Shown here one piece after another: positions 17,943-27,030 of a stretch of 64,000 nt of DNA. The DNA lies in NCBI RefSeq assembly GCF_036013935.1, contig NZ_CP107902.1, positions 3,257,001 to 3,321,000 on the forward strand. Direction: 5' to 3'. Source of the DNA: Streptomyces sp. NBC_00461 (GTDB lineage: Bacteria > Actinomycetota > Actinomycetes > Streptomycetales > Streptomycetaceae). The notes beneath the pieces are model-generated. The model was not told the DNA's origin. It saw nothing but the letters and a program-made list of their open reading frames with translations, and did not search any database. A program made the translations under genes and the position numbers. Every line of letters begins with the position of its first letter. Position 1 is the stretch's first letter.

Positions 17943-19015
17943 CGCAGGTCCCCCTTGGCCGACAACGCTGTCTTGGCTGCGTCGAGTTCGGCGGCGAGGA
18001 CCTCGACCAGCTGCCCGGCCGGGAGTTCGCGTGCCATGCGGTGGCCCTGTCCCGCCCACAGCGCCATGCCCTGCGCGTCACCGGCCGCGGCGGCCTTCTT
18101 GCGCAGCGGCGCGGTGAGGTGGTGGACCTCCGGATAGGCGGCGGGGGCGTACGGGCCGTGCTCGCGCAGGAAGCGGTTGACCAGACCGCGGGCCGGGCGG
18201 CCGGAGAACGCGCGCGTCAACTCCGTACGCACGAACAGGGGGTTGGTCAGTGCCTGCTTGTGTACGGCGCTCGCGCCGGACTCCGGCGTGGCGAGGAACG
18301 CCGTGCCGAGCTGGGCCGCGCTCGCGCCCGCCGCGAGTACCGCGGCGATCTGGCCGCCGCGCATGATGCCGCCGGCGGCGACGATCGGGATGCCCACGGT
18401 CTCGCGGATCTGCGCGACGAGGGAGAGCAGGCCGATGCCGGAGCCGTCGTTCTCCGGGATGTCGCGGTGCGTGCCCTGGTGGCCGCCGGCCTCGATGCCC
18501 TGCGCGATCACCGCGTCGGCGCCGGACCGCTCCACCGCGAGGGCCTCCTCCACGGTGGTCGCGGCGGCCAGGGTGAACGTGCCGACACGGTGCAGGGAGT
18601 CGATCACCTCGCGGCTCGGGACGCCGAAGTGGAAGGACACGATCGGCACGGGGTTGTCGAGCAGCACGGCGAGCTTGGGTTCGAAGCCGTCGTCGCGGCC
18701 GCTTTCCGGGTCCCCGAGTTCGGTCTCGTACCAGGAGGCCTCGCCGGCCAGCTGGTGGGCGTAGATCTCGACGGCTCCGGGGTCGGCGTACTCCGGCTGC
18801 GGCAGGAAGAGGTTCACGCCGAAGGGGCGGCTCGTGAGGCTCCGCAGCTGCTTGATCTCCTGGTACATGCCGTCGGTCGTCTTGTACCCGGCTGCGAGGA
18901 ACCCGAGCCCGCCGGCCTCGGCCACGGCCGCTGCGAGATGGGACACGGAGACGCCGCCCGCCATGGGGGCCTGCACGATCGGATGAGGGAAGAGATCGGT
19001 CAGCACGGAGGACAT
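17939..19015 (-). CDS. Nitronate monooxygenase (2-nitropropane dioxygenase family)
   Basis: A 358-residue FMN-dependent TIM-barrel enzyme. Recognisable pieces are PIVQAPMAGGV at the N-terminus, the QGIEAGGHQG active-site segment, IVAAGGI and the LGTAFLATPES phosphate-binding region. The family oxidises alkyl nitronates, such as propionate-3-nitronate, to carbonyls and nitrite. It is coupled to rsmE by a 4-base overlap. The actual substrate in this organism is not evident. Confidence 0.88.
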   Translation of the reverse strand: MSSVLTDLFPHPIVQAPMAGGVSVSHLAAAVAEAGGLGFLAAGYKTTDGMYQEIKQLRSLTSRPFGVNLFLPQPEYADPGAVEIYAHQLAGEASWYETELGDPESGRDDGFEPKLAVLLDNPVPIVSFHFGVPSREVIDSLHRVGTFTLAAATTVEEALAVERSGADAVIAQGIEAGGHQGTHRDIPENDGSGIGLLSLVAQIRETVGIPIVAAGGIMRGGQIAAVLAAGASAAQLGTAFLATPESGASAVHKQALTNPLFVRTELTRAFSGRPARGLVNRFLREHGPYAPAAYPEVHHLTAPLRKKAAAAGDAQGMALWAGQGHRMARELPAGQLVEVLAAELDAAKTALSAKGDLR

Positions 19016-19106
19016 GACGGCATGTTGTCACGTCCTCCGAACAAGTCCGAATCCGGCTTCCGGCAGGCATGGGCCTACGGCACGGCCCGATACCGGGCGG
19101 CCCTTT

Positions 19107-19175
19107 CAGCCCGTCCGGCGTTTGAGGACGAGGCCCGTTCAGGGCCGAACGGGGTTCTGGGGGCGGAGCCCCCAG
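19107..19175. repeat. Single copy of the GCCCGTCCGGCGTTTGA repeat module
   Basis: CAGCCCGTCCGGCGTTTGA followed by GGACGAGGCCCGTTCAGG and ending in the hairpin at 19157-19175. Same module as at 5616 and 36592. It sits between the nitronate monooxygenase start and the dnaJ2 stop. Confidence 0.85.
19157..19175 (-). terminator. dnaJ2 terminator hairpin
   Basis: CTGGGGGC-GGA-GCCCCCAG, a perfect 8-bp stem, begins 7 bases after the dnaJ2 stop codon on the minus strand. Confidence 0.7.
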
Positions 19176-19182
19176 CACCACC

Positions 19183-20316
19183 TCAACGGCCGTTGAACGC
19201 GTCCTTCAGCCGCGAGAACAACCCCTGCTGCCCCGGCTGGAACTGCCCCACGGGACGCTCCTCGCCGCGCAGCTTGGCCAGCTCGCGCAGGAGTCGCTCC
19301 TGTTCCGGGTCCAGCTTGTTGGGGGTCTGGACCTCGACGTGGACGATGAGGTCGCCGCGGCCGCCGCCGCGCAGGTGCGTGATGCCGCGGCCGTGCAGCG
19401 GGATCGACTGGCCGGACTGGGTGCCGGGCCGGATGTCGACCTCCTCCATGCCGTCCAGCGTCTCCAGCGGGACCTTGGTGCCGAGGGACGCGGCCGTCAT
19501 CGGGATGGTGACCGTGCAGTGCAGGTCGTCGCCGCGCCGCTGGAAGGTCGTGTGCGGCAGCTCGTGGATCTCGACGTAGAGGTCACCGGCGGGGCCGCCA
19601 CCGGGGCCGACCTCGCCCTCGCCCGCGAGCTGGATGCGGGTGCCGTTGTCGACACCGGCCGGGATCTTGACCGTGAGCGTGCGACGCGAGCGGACCCGGC
19701 CGTCGCCGGCGCACTCCGGGCACGGCGTCGGGACGACGGTGCCGAAGCCCTGGCACTGCGGGCACGGGCGGGACGTCATGACCTGGCCCAGGAAGGACCG
19801 GGTCACCTGCGACACCTCACCGCGACCGCGGCACATGTCACACGTCTGAGCGGTCGTGCCGGGCGCCGCACCCTCACCGTTACAGGTGGAGCAGACGATC
19901 GCCGTGTCGACCTGGATGTCCTTCGTCGTGCCGAAGGCGGCCTCGTCGAGGTCGATCTCCAGCCGGATCATCGCGTCCTGGCCCCGGCGCGTACGCGACC
20001 GCGGGCCCCGCTGCGACGCCGTACCGAAGAACGCGTCCATGATGTCCGAGAAGTTCCCGAAGCCGCCCGCGCCGAACCCGCCGGCGCCACCGCCGGCCTG
20101 CGAGAGCGGGTCGCCGCCGAGGTCGTAGACCTGCTTCTTCTGCGGGTCCGACAGCACCTCGTAGGCGGCGTTGATCTCCTTGAACCGCTCCTGGGTCTTC
20201 GGGTCCGGATTGACGTCCGGGTGCAGCTCGCGCGCGAGCCGCCGGAAGGCCTTCTTGATCTCTTCCTGCGACGCGTCGCGGCGCACGCCGAGAACGGCGT
20301 AGTAGTCCGTGGCCAC
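19183..20316 (-). CDS. dnaJ2: Chaperone protein DnaJ (DnaJ2)
   Basis: A 377-residue full-length DnaJ co-chaperone of DnaK. The J domain (1-67) has the HPD tripeptide ([10 protein letters not shown]). A Gly-rich linker follows (about 75-100). The zinc-finger region has all four CxxCxGxG repeats ([32 protein letters not shown]), and two beta-rich client-binding domains complete it. It directly abuts hrcA (stop and start one base apart), so both are transcribed from the CIRCE-controlled promoter. As the copy not in a dnaK operon it corresponds to the second Streptomyces DnaJ. Confidence 0.95.
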   Translation of the reverse strand: MATDYYAVLGVRRDASQEEIKKAFRRLARELHPDVNPDPKTQERFKEINAAYEVLSDPQKKQVYDLGGDPLSQAGGGAGGFGAGGFGNFSDIMDAFFGTASQRGPRSRTRRGQDAMIRLEIDLDEAAFGTTKDIQVDTAIVCSTCNGEGAAPGTTAQTCDMCRGRGEVSQVTRSFLGQVMTSRPCPQCQGFGTVVPTPCPECAGDGRVRSRRTLTVKIPAGVDNGTRIQLAGEGEVGPGGGPAGDLYVEIHELPHTTFQRRGDDLHCTVTIPMTAASLGTKVPLETLDGMEEVDIRPGTQSGQSIPLHGRGITHLRGGGRGDLIVHVEVQTPNKLDPEQERLLRELAKLRGEERPVGQFQPGQQGLFSRLKDAFNGR

Positions 20317-21333
20317 TTACGACTCCGCCAGGATCTGTCCGACGTACCGTGCCACTGCGCGTACCGCTCCCATCGTTCCCGGGTAATCCATGCGAGTCGG
20401 TCCGACCACGCCGAGCTTGGCGACCGCCTCGTTGCCCGAACCGTAGCCGACCGACACCACCGAAGTGGAGTTGAGTCCCTCATAGGCGTTCTCGTGCCCG
20501 ATGCGCACCGTCATGCCCGAATCCCCCGCCTCGCCAAGCAACTTGAGGAGTACGACCTGCTCCTCCAGCGCCTCCAGGACGGGGCGGATGGTGAGGGGGA
20601 AGTCATGTCCGAAACGGGTCAGATTGGCGGTGCCGCCGATCATCAACCGTTCCTCGTTCTCCTCGACCAGTGTCTCCAGAAGTGTGGAGAGCACTGTCGA
20701 GACCGTACCCCGGTCTTCGGCGTCGAAGCCTTCCGGCAGGTCTTCCACGAGATGGGGGACGTCCGAGAACCGGCGGCCCGCGACCCTGCTGTTGAGCCGG
20801 GCCCGCAGGTCGGCGAGGGAGGCCTCGCCGAACGGCGCCGGGCAGTCGACCATGCGCTGTTCGACCCGACCGGTGTCCGTGATCAGCACGAGCATCACGC
20901 GCGCGGGGGCGAGCGAGAGCAGCTCCACGTGCCGGACGGTCGAGCGGGTCAGCGACGGGTACTGGACGACTGCCACCTGCCGCGTGAGCTGGGCGAGCAG
21001 CCGAACCGTCCGCGCCACCACGTCGTCAAGATCCACGGCGCCGTCGAGGAAGTTCTGGATGGCCCGCCGCTCGGGCGCCGACATCGGCTTGACGCCTGCG
21101 AGCTTGTCGACGAACAGCCGGTACCCCTTGTCGGTGGGGATCCGCCCGGCGCTCGTGTGCGGCTGGGCGATGAACCCCTCGTCCTCCAGGGCCGCCATGT
21201 CGTTTCGCACCGTCGCCGGGGACACTCCGAGGTTGTGCCGCTCGGTGAGGGCCTTGGACCCGACCGGCTCCTCGGTGCCGACGTAGTCCTGGACGATGGC
21301 GCGCAGCACCTGAAGCCGTCGTTCGCTCAGCAT
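20317..21333 (-). CDS. hrcA: Heat-inducible transcription repressor HrcA
   Basis: A 338-residue repressor that binds CIRCE and keeps groE/dnaJ-type genes low at normal temperature. The N-terminal winged helix ([33 protein letters not shown]) is followed by a GAF-like dimerisation core. The ATG at 21333 has GGAGG 8 bases upstream; an in-frame extension to 21378 would run into the leader. A CIRCE element 39 bases upstream shows autoregulation. Confidence 0.95.
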   Translation of the reverse strand: MLSERRLQVLRAIVQDYVGTEEPVGSKALTERHNLGVSPATVRNDMAALEDEGFIAQPHTSAGRIPTDKGYRLFVDKLAGVKPMSAPERRAIQNFLDGAVDLDDVVARTVRLLAQLTRQVAVVQYPSLTRSTVRHVELLSLAPARVMLVLITDTGRVEQRMVDCPAPFGEASLADLRARLNSRVAGRRFSDVPHLVEDLPEGFDAEDRGTVSTVLSTLLETLVEENEERLMIGGTANLTRFGHDFPLTIRPVLEALEEQVVLLKLLGEAGDSGMTVRIGHENAYEGLNSTSVVSVGYGSGNEAVAKLGVVGPTRMDYPGTMGAVRAVARYVGQILAES

Positions 21334-21371
21334 CGCGCACACCTCCAGAAGTCGTCCCCTAGGCACTTCGC

Positions 21372-21398
21372 CTGGCACTCTGTCCGTCCGAGTGCCAG
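21372..21398 (-). promoter_or_regulatory. CIRCE operator upstream of hrcA-dnaJ2
   Basis: CTGGCACTC-N9-GAGTGCCAG is a perfect 9-bp inverted repeat with the canonical 9-base spacer (arms 21372-21380 and 21390-21398). It differs from the general consensus TTAGCACTC only in its first three bases. A possible -10 TACACT (21412-21417, minus strand) lies just upstream. Confidence 0.95.
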
Positions 21399-21484
21399 CG
21401 TTCCCCGGCCCAGTGTACGGCTGTGGGGTACACCCAAGGCAAGGTCGGCCCCCGTCGGCGGGGTCGTACGGCTAGCGTCGCCGT

Positions 21485-22213
21485 ATGACGGTGACTTGGG
21501 AAGAGCTGGGGTGGGAGCGGGTGGCGGCCGGGGTCGGCCGGTGCCGTCTTCCGGGCTGGGACTGCACGGCGGGGCTGGTAGTCGGGGCGGGCACGGCGCT
21601 GCTGATCGACGCCGGTTCGAGCCTCGCGGAGGGCGTGCGGTTGCGTACCGAGGCGCAGGAACTCACTGGTCACCGTGTGACTCATCTCGCGCTCACGCAT
21701 CCGCACTTCGACCATGTCTTCGGGGCGGCGGCGTTCGCGGGTGCGGAGGTGTACGGCCCGGTGGGCATGGACACGGTGTTCGGCGCACGGCACGCACGCG
21801 AGGAGCTGCGGGCGGACGCGGTGGACAACGGCCTGGACGCGCGGGTGGCCGAGGAGGCGGTGGACGCCCTTGTCGCGCCCCGGCACCACGTCTCCGGCGA
21901 GTGGACCCTGGACCTGGGCGGCGGGCGGCAGGTCCTGCTGGCGAACGTGGGCCCGGGCCACACGGCGCACGACCTCGTCGTCCTGGTCCCCGGCAGCCCG
22001 GAGATCGTCTTCTGCGGCGACCTGGTCGAGGAGTCCGGTGAGCCGCAGGCGGGCCCCGACGCCGTACCGTCGCACTGGCCGGCCGCCCTCGACCGGCTGC
22101 TGGACCTGGGCGGCGAGGACGCGCTGTACGTGCCCGGTCACGGAGCGGTGGTGGACGCGGCGTTCGTGCGGAGACAGCGGGACGAGCTGGCGGCGCGTTT
22201 CGGCGTGTCGTAG
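21485..22213 (+). CDS. Metallo-beta-lactamase-fold hydrolase
   Basis: A 242-residue MBL-fold protein with the dinuclear-zinc signature LTHPHFDH at about residues 74-81 and further ligands in NVGPGHTAHD, FCGDLVEES and VPGHGAVVD. The four-region pattern matches small glyoxalase II-like hydrolases; the substrate is unknown. It is divergent from hrcA across a 151-base gap containing CIRCE and 34 bases upstream of the DUF3097 gene, so the two probably form an operon. Confidence 0.88.
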   Translation: MTVTWEELGWERVAAGVGRCRLPGWDCTAGLVVGAGTALLIDAGSSLAEGVRLRTEAQELTGHRVTHLALTHPHFDHVFGAAAFAGAEVYGPVGMDTVFGARHAREELRADAVDNGLDARVAEEAVDALVAPRHHVSGEWTLDLGGGRQVLLANVGPGHTAHDLVVLVPGSPEIVFCGDLVEESGEPQAGPDAVPSHWPAALDRLLDLGGEDALYVPGHGAVVDAAFVRRQRDELAARFGVS

Positions 22214-22247
22214 CCGCTGACCGGCCGCTTCTCCTATCGTCACTCGA

Positions 22248-23060
22248 ATGCGCCAGTACTCCGCCGATCTGACCCCGCCGTGGAAGAAGCCCCAGCCCGT
22301 CCCGGAGGTCGCGGCCGAGCCCGGTCTGGTGGTCGAGGAGCCCGGCACCGGTTTCTGCGGCGCGGTGATCCGCTGCGAGGCGGGCACGGTGACCCTGGAG
22401 GACCGCTTCGGCAAGCACCGGGTCTTCCCGATGGAGCCGCGCGGGTTTCTGCTGGAGGGACGGGTGGTGACGCTCGTGAGACCTTCGGCCGGTCCGGTAC
22501 GTCCCACTCGTACGGCATCCGGGTCCGTGGCCGTCCCCGGGGCACGCGCGCGCGTGGCCCGCGCCGGGCGCATCTACGTCGAGGGGCGGCACGACGCCGA
22601 GCTGGTGGAGAAGGTCTGGGGTGACGACCTGCGCATCGAGGGCGTCGTCGTCGAGTACCTGGAGGGCGTGGACGACCTACCGTCGATCGTGGCCGAGTTC
22701 GCGCCGGGTCCGGACGCGCGGCTGGGAGTGCTGGTGGACCACCTGGTGCCCGGTACCAAGGAGTGGCGCATCGCGGAGTCGGTGACGAGCGAGCACGCTC
22801 TGGTGGTCGGCCACCCGTACATCGACATCTGGGAGGCGGTGAAGCCGTCGTCCCTGGGGATCGCGGCGTGGCCGCGGGTGCCGCACGGGCAGGACTGGAA
22901 GACGGGGGTGTGCAGGGCGCTGGGCTGGCCGTCGGAGAACACCGGGGCGGTGTGGCAGGCGATCCTGAAGCGGGTGGGGTCCTACAGGGACCTGGAGCCG
23001 GAGCTGCTGGGGCGGGTGGAGGAGTTGATCGACTTCGTCACGGGTAGCGGTGGGGCCTGA
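22248..23060 (+). CDS. DUF3097 family protein
   Basis: A 270-residue actinobacterial protein of unknown function. A beta-rich N-terminal domain (FCGAVIRCEAGTVTLEDRFGKHRVFPM) is followed by a domain beginning RIYVEGRHDAELVEKVWG. The latter resembles the start of a TOPRIM fold (VEGxxDAxxV) with acidic residues at LVDHLVPG further on. That suggests, by inference only, a metal-dependent nucleic-acid or nucleotide function. It is co-directional with the MBL gene, and the last 23 bases overlap the convergent Uma2 gene. Confidence 0.82.
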   Translation: MRQYSADLTPPWKKPQPVPEVAAEPGLVVEEPGTGFCGAVIRCEAGTVTLEDRFGKHRVFPMEPRGFLLEGRVVTLVRPSAGPVRPTRTASGSVAVPGARARVARAGRIYVEGRHDAELVEKVWGDDLRIEGVVVEYLEGVDDLPSIVAEFAPGPDARLGVLVDHLVPGTKEWRIAESVTSEHALVVGHPYIDIWEAVKPSSLGIAAWPRVPHGQDWKTGVCRALGWPSENTGAVWQAILKRVGSYRDLEPELLGRVEELIDFVTGSGGA

Positions 23061-23616
23061 CGTTGGGATAGGTGCCGAACTCGCTGGTGTCCAATTCGAG
23101 CTCCAGATCCTCCAGTGGCAACGGCGCCCCGAACTTGGTGATCTGCTGCCTCTGGTAGTCGGCGTTCTCACCGTCCCCAACGGGCCTGGTCAGCAGGACG
23201 CACTGCGCCATGATCGGATCCACGATGAGGTAGGCAGGCACCTCGCCGGCGGCGTAGATCGACCGCTTGATTTCGTAGTCCCGCTGGACGCTGGTCCTGG
23301 AGACCACCTCGACCACCATGGTGACCAACTGGGACGGCAGCAGTCGGCCTGAGTCCGGGGCAACGCCGCGTTCCAACACCACCAAGTCCGGAATGGGCTC
23401 GCTGGTCTCACCGATGATGTCCACGTCCGTCACCTGAAGCCGTTCCCAGCGCTTACGGGGGATCTGGTCCACCACATCCGCCACGATCCGGTTGTGCACC
23501 AGATCGGGAGTGGCCATCATCACGATTTCCCCCCGGAGAAGCTCGGCCTTGATGCCCTCGGGAGGCTCGAACTCCTCGAAGAACCTGGCAATCCCACGCT
23601 CGTCCACAGCGGTCAT
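23038..23616 (-). CDS. Uma2 family endonuclease-fold protein (DUF820)
   Basis: A 192-residue PD-(D/E)xK-fold protein. The family pattern E-L-(L)-R-G-E near residue 30, EPIPDLVVLE (catalytic Asp) and VVEVVSRTSVQRDYEIKRSIYAAGEVPAYLIVD in the second half (Glu, then the Lys-containing helix) are all visible. Uma2 proteins are numerous in Streptomyces and cyanobacteria; their biological role is unclear. I chose the ATG at 23616 over the longer 23649 start because of the GGAGG just upstream. Its end overlaps the DUF3097 gene by 23 bases in convergent orientation. Confidence 0.85.
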   Translation of the reverse strand: MTAVDERGIARFFEEFEPPEGIKAELLRGEIVMMATPDLVHNRIVADVVDQIPRKRWERLQVTDVDIIGETSEPIPDLVVLERGVAPDSGRLLPSQLVTMVVEVVSRTSVQRDYEIKRSIYAAGEVPAYLIVDPIMAQCVLLTRPVGDGENADYQRQQITKFGAPLPLEDLELELDTSEFGTYPNVRPHRYP

Positions 23617-23720
23617 CTCCGCAGCCCTCCGGTTTCTGCCACCGTGCACTTACGGCGGCAGCCTACGAACCAGGTTAGGGACCGAACCGGCGTTCCGGGG
23701 GGATTCACTCGCGGGAGTGA

Positions 23721-24962
23721 TCAGTCCACCAGGTCCCGCACCACCGCATCCGCCAGCAACCGCCCCCGCAACGTCAGCACGGCCCGCCCCTCCTCGTACG
23801 GACCGCCCTCCAGCAGCCCCTCCCCCAGCGCCCGGCGGGAAGCCGCCAGCCCCTCCTCCCGCAGCAGGGAGAGCGGCACCCCCTCCCGCAGCCGCAACTC
23901 CAGCAGGATCCGCTCCACGCGCCGGTCCTCGTCCGACAACAGCTCCCGGCCCGCCCCCGGCGACCGCCCCTCCGCCAGTGCCGCCGCGTACGCCCCCGGG
24001 TGCTTCACGTTCCACCAGCGCACCCCGCCCACGTGGGAGTGCGCGCCCGGGCCGGCGCCCCACCAGTCGGCGCCCCGCCAGTACAGCTCGTTGTGCAGGC
24101 AGCGGGCCGCCTCGGAGGTGGCCCAGTTCGAGACCTCGTACCAGTCGAAGCCCGCCGCCGACATCGCCTCGTCCGCGATCAGGTAGCGGTCCGCGTGGAC
24201 GTCGTCGTCCGTCATCGGGACCTCGCCGCGGCGGATCCGGCGGGCGAGCTGGGTGCCCTCCTCGACGATCAGCGCGTACGCCGACACATGGTCCGGCCCG
24301 GCTCCGATCGCCGCCTCCAGCGACGCCCGCCAGTCGTCGTCCGACTCCCCCGGTGTGCCGTAGATCAGGTCCAGGTTGACGTGGTCGAAGCCGGCCGCGC
24401 GGGCCTCCGCCACACATGCCTCCGGCCGCCCCGGTGTGTGCGTGCGGTCCAGGATCTTCAGCACGTGCTGCTTCGCGCTCTGCATGCCGAAGGAGATGCG
24501 GTTGAAGCCGCCATGGCGGAGGGTCGCCAGATATGCCGGGTCCACCGACTCCGGGTTCGCCTCAGTCGTGATCTCCGCGTCCGGCGCGAGACCGAACTCG
24601 TCGCGGATCGACGCCAGCATTCGTACGAGATCGCCGGCGGCCAGCAGGGTCGGCGTACCGCCGCCCACGAAGACCGTGCGGACCGGGCGCGGGTCGTCGC
24701 CCAGGACCTTGCGGGCCAGGCGGATCTCGTCGATGAGGGTGTCCGCGTAGTTGTCGCGGGAGGCGAGGACGCCGCCCGTGCCGCGCAGCTCGGTGGCCGT
24801 GTAGGTGTTGAAGTCGCAGTAGCCGCAGCGGGTCGCGCAGTACGGGACGTGCAGGTAGAAGCCGAGGGGGCGGTCGGCGGACCCGGCGAGGGCGGACACG
24901 GGGAGGGCGCCGTCGGCGGGGACCGGCTCGCCGTCGGGGAGTGCGGAAGGCATGCCTTCCAT
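23721..24962 (-). CDS. hemW: Radical SAM heme chaperone HemW
   Basis: A 413-residue radical SAM protein. The cluster motif appears as CATRCGYC (CxxxCxxC) near residues 47-54, with GGGTPTLL and the HemN_C-type C-terminal winged domain (about 330-400). The absence of the N-terminal extension and of the extra Cys of true HemN favours the heme chaperone HemW, which inserts heme into respiratory proteins. The hemW-hrcA-dnaJ order is conserved in many Gram-positives; here MBL, DUF3097 and Uma2 genes lie in between. 37 bases separate it from the phosphatase upstream. Confidence 0.9.
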   Translation of the reverse strand: MEGMPSALPDGEPVPADGALPVSALAGSADRPLGFYLHVPYCATRCGYCDFNTYTATELRGTGGVLASRDNYADTLIDEIRLARKVLGDDPRPVRTVFVGGGTPTLLAAGDLVRMLASIRDEFGLAPDAEITTEANPESVDPAYLATLRHGGFNRISFGMQSAKQHVLKILDRTHTPGRPEACVAEARAAGFDHVNLDLIYGTPGESDDDWRASLEAAIGAGPDHVSAYALIVEEGTQLARRIRRGEVPMTDDDVHADRYLIADEAMSAAGFDWYEVSNWATSEAARCLHNELYWRGADWWGAGPGAHSHVGGVRWWNVKHPGAYAAALAEGRSPGAGRELLSDEDRRVERILLELRLREGVPLSLLREEGLAASRRALGEGLLEGGPYEEGRAVLTLRGRLLADAVVRDLVD

Positions 24963-24999
24963 TGTCCAGTACGCCGGCGGGGGCTGGTCCCCGCGCCGC

Positions 25000-26928
25000 T
25001 CACTCCGCCTGCAGCACCAGCAGCGCCAGGTCGTCCTCCGGCGGCCGTCCGCCGAACTCGTGCACCAGCCGCCGGATGCGCTCCGCGATCATTTCGGCAC
25101 TGAGCCCGGCGCACCCGGCGAGGGCGGCCGCCAGGCCGTCGGCGTCGTCGAACATGTCGGAGCCGGAGCGGCGCTCGGTCACACCGTCCGTGACGCACAG
25201 GAGGCTGTCGCCGTGGCGCAGCTCGAAGGTCTCGCTGGTGTACGTCTCGTCGTCGACGACGCCGAGGAGGGTCTGTGGGCGGGCCGCCGTGCGGACGTCC
25301 CCGTCGAGGCCGAGGAGCAGGGGGAGCGGGTGGCCGGCGGAGGCGACGGTGCAGCGGATACCGCCGTCGAAGGGGGCCAGTTCGCCGTAGAGGAGGGAGA
25401 GGAAGCGGGTCTGCGGGCCGTCGCCGGGGGCGGCGGGCCGTGCCAGGGCCCGGGCGGCGGCGTCCGCGGCCTCCGTCGCGTCGTCCAGGAGGAGGCGGTT
25501 GAGGCGGTCGAGGACGTCGGCGACGCCGTAGCCCTCGCGCGCCAGGAGGCGCAGCCAGGGGCGGGCCAGACCGATGACCACGGCGGCCTCGGGGCCCTTG
25601 CCCTGTACGTCGCCGACGGCGAAGCACCAGCGGCCGTCGCCGGCCGGGAACAGGTCGTAGAAGTCGCCGCTGGGGCCGCCCTTGTCGCACGGCTCGTAGA
25701 CGAGGGCGCTGCGCACGCCGGGGATCTCGGCGACGGCGGCGGGCAGCAGTCCGCGCTGCAGGACCTGGCTGATGGTGGCCTGGCGGGCGTACTGGCGGGC
25801 GGCGCCGACGGCGAGCGCCACCCGGCGGCTGAGGTCCTCGACCAGGCCGGTGATCTCGTCGGGGAAGCGCAGCAGTCCGGCTCGGCCGATGACGAGTGTG
25901 CCGAGCGGGCGGCCGCCCGCGATCAGGCGGTACGCCAGCGCCGTACCGTGCTCGTCCCGCACCCCGAGTGCCTCGCCGGGCCAGGGGTGGGAGACCGGCC
26001 CCGACCTCAGGGTCTCGCCGGGGTGCGGCGGGTCCTTCTCCAGGGCCCGGCGCAGTTCCTCGATGCGGTTCTCGCTGCCGTGCCAGACGCGCGCGAGCCG
26101 GGGCCCGGCCCCCGTGGTGCCGTCGGCCCCCCAGCCGCCACCGCGGCCCATGGCCTCGTCCTCCAGCCACACCGCGCACCAGTCGGCGAGCCGCGGCACG
26201 ATCAGCTGACCGGCGAGCGCGGCGACGAGGTTCTCGTCGAGCTGCCCGGCGAGCAGGTCGGAGGCCTCGGCGAGGAACGACAGGGAGCCCCGGTTGAGCC
26301 AGTCCCGGTCGCGCTCGGCGCGCTGCGGGTCGGGGGCCAGCACCTGGGCGGCGCGCAGGCCGCGTTCCAGGGCGTATCGGCCGGCGTACGCCTCCGTCTC
26401 GCCCGCGGCCGGGCGTCCCTCGGCGGACAGCCGCGCCCACACCGTCTTGGCGCCCCTGCGGAAGGTGACGCCCCAGGACTCGGCGAGCGTGGCGACGAGG
26501 CGCAGTCCGCGGCCGTACTCCGGTGTCTCGTACGGCACTTCGGCCGCCGAGTCGCGGGGCGCGCGGGAGGGGTGGTGGTCGGAGACCTCCACGACGAGTG
26601 CTCCGGCCGTCCCCTCCAGGCGGCACTCCACCTCGACCTCGGTGCCCGCGTGCACGACCGCGTTGGTGACGAGTTCGCTGACGACGAGCACGGCGTCGTC
26701 GGCGAGAAGGTCGGTGAGGTGCTCGGTGCCGGGCAGCCGGGACTCGGTCCAGTCGGCGACGGCGGCCCGCACGAGCGCGCGGGCGGAGCCCGGCGCGAGG
26801 GGGCTGCCGGGCAGCGTCGTGTACGTCTGCGCACGTGGATCGGCACTCCCGTGTGCGCTCGGATGCCGATGTTCAGGCGCACCGCAGGCACAGGAAGCGG
26901 TCTCCCGTTGCGTCGGAATGGCCCCCAT
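25000..26928 (-). CDS. SpoIIE-type PP2C phosphatase with anti-sigma-like ATPase and GAF domains
   Basis: A 642-residue cytosolic regulator. An N-terminal RsbW-like HATPase domain (about residues 50-165) has the N-box ELVTNAVVH and a G-box-like YGRGLRLV. A GAF-type sensor (about 215-375) follows. A SpoIIE PP2C domain (about 400-640) has GGPSGDFYDLF and AVGDVQGKG, the metal-binding aspartates of active phosphatases. Such proteins dephosphorylate anti-sigma-factor antagonists and may phosphorylate them through the ATPase domain. The gene is divergent from the poly-HAMP kinase, 102 bases apart. A GGGGAG precedes the ATG. Confidence 0.9.
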   Translation of the reverse strand: MGAIPTQRETASCACGAPEHRHPSAHGSADPRAQTYTTLPGSPLAPGSARALVRAAVADWTESRLPGTEHLTDLLADDAVLVVSELVTNAVVHAGTEVEVECRLEGTAGALVVEVSDHHPSRAPRDSAAEVPYETPEYGRGLRLVATLAESWGVTFRRGAKTVWARLSAEGRPAAGETEAYAGRYALERGLRAAQVLAPDPQRAERDRDWLNRGSLSFLAEASDLLAGQLDENLVAALAGQLIVPRLADWCAVWLEDEAMGRGGGWGADGTTGAGPRLARVWHGSENRIEELRRALEKDPPHPGETLRSGPVSHPWPGEALGVRDEHGTALAYRLIAGGRPLGTLVIGRAGLLRFPDEITGLVEDLSRRVALAVGAARQYARQATISQVLQRGLLPAAVAEIPGVRSALVYEPCDKGGPSGDFYDLFPAGDGRWCFAVGDVQGKGPEAAVVIGLARPWLRLLAREGYGVADVLDRLNRLLLDDATEAADAAARALARPAAPGDGPQTRFLSLLYGELAPFDGGIRCTVASAGHPLPLLLGLDGDVRTAARPQTLLGVVDDETYTSETFELRHGDSLLCVTDGVTERRSGSDMFDDADGLAAALAGCAGLSAEMIAERIRRLVHEFGGRPPEDDLALLVLQAE

Positions 26929-27030
26929 GGACAGCTCCCCGAGCGGTTCGGACGAATACGCCTCAGTCGATGCCGACAGAGTGACAGACTGACCTCGCCC
27001 ATAAGCGCCGAGTTACCGAAGTGGGCCGCC

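Noticed and set aside
24952-27030. In-frame extension of the kinase by about 690 codons upstream
   Set aside because: The extension is antisense to the SpoIIE phosphatase and low in complexity. The conserved protein begins at ATG 27031.
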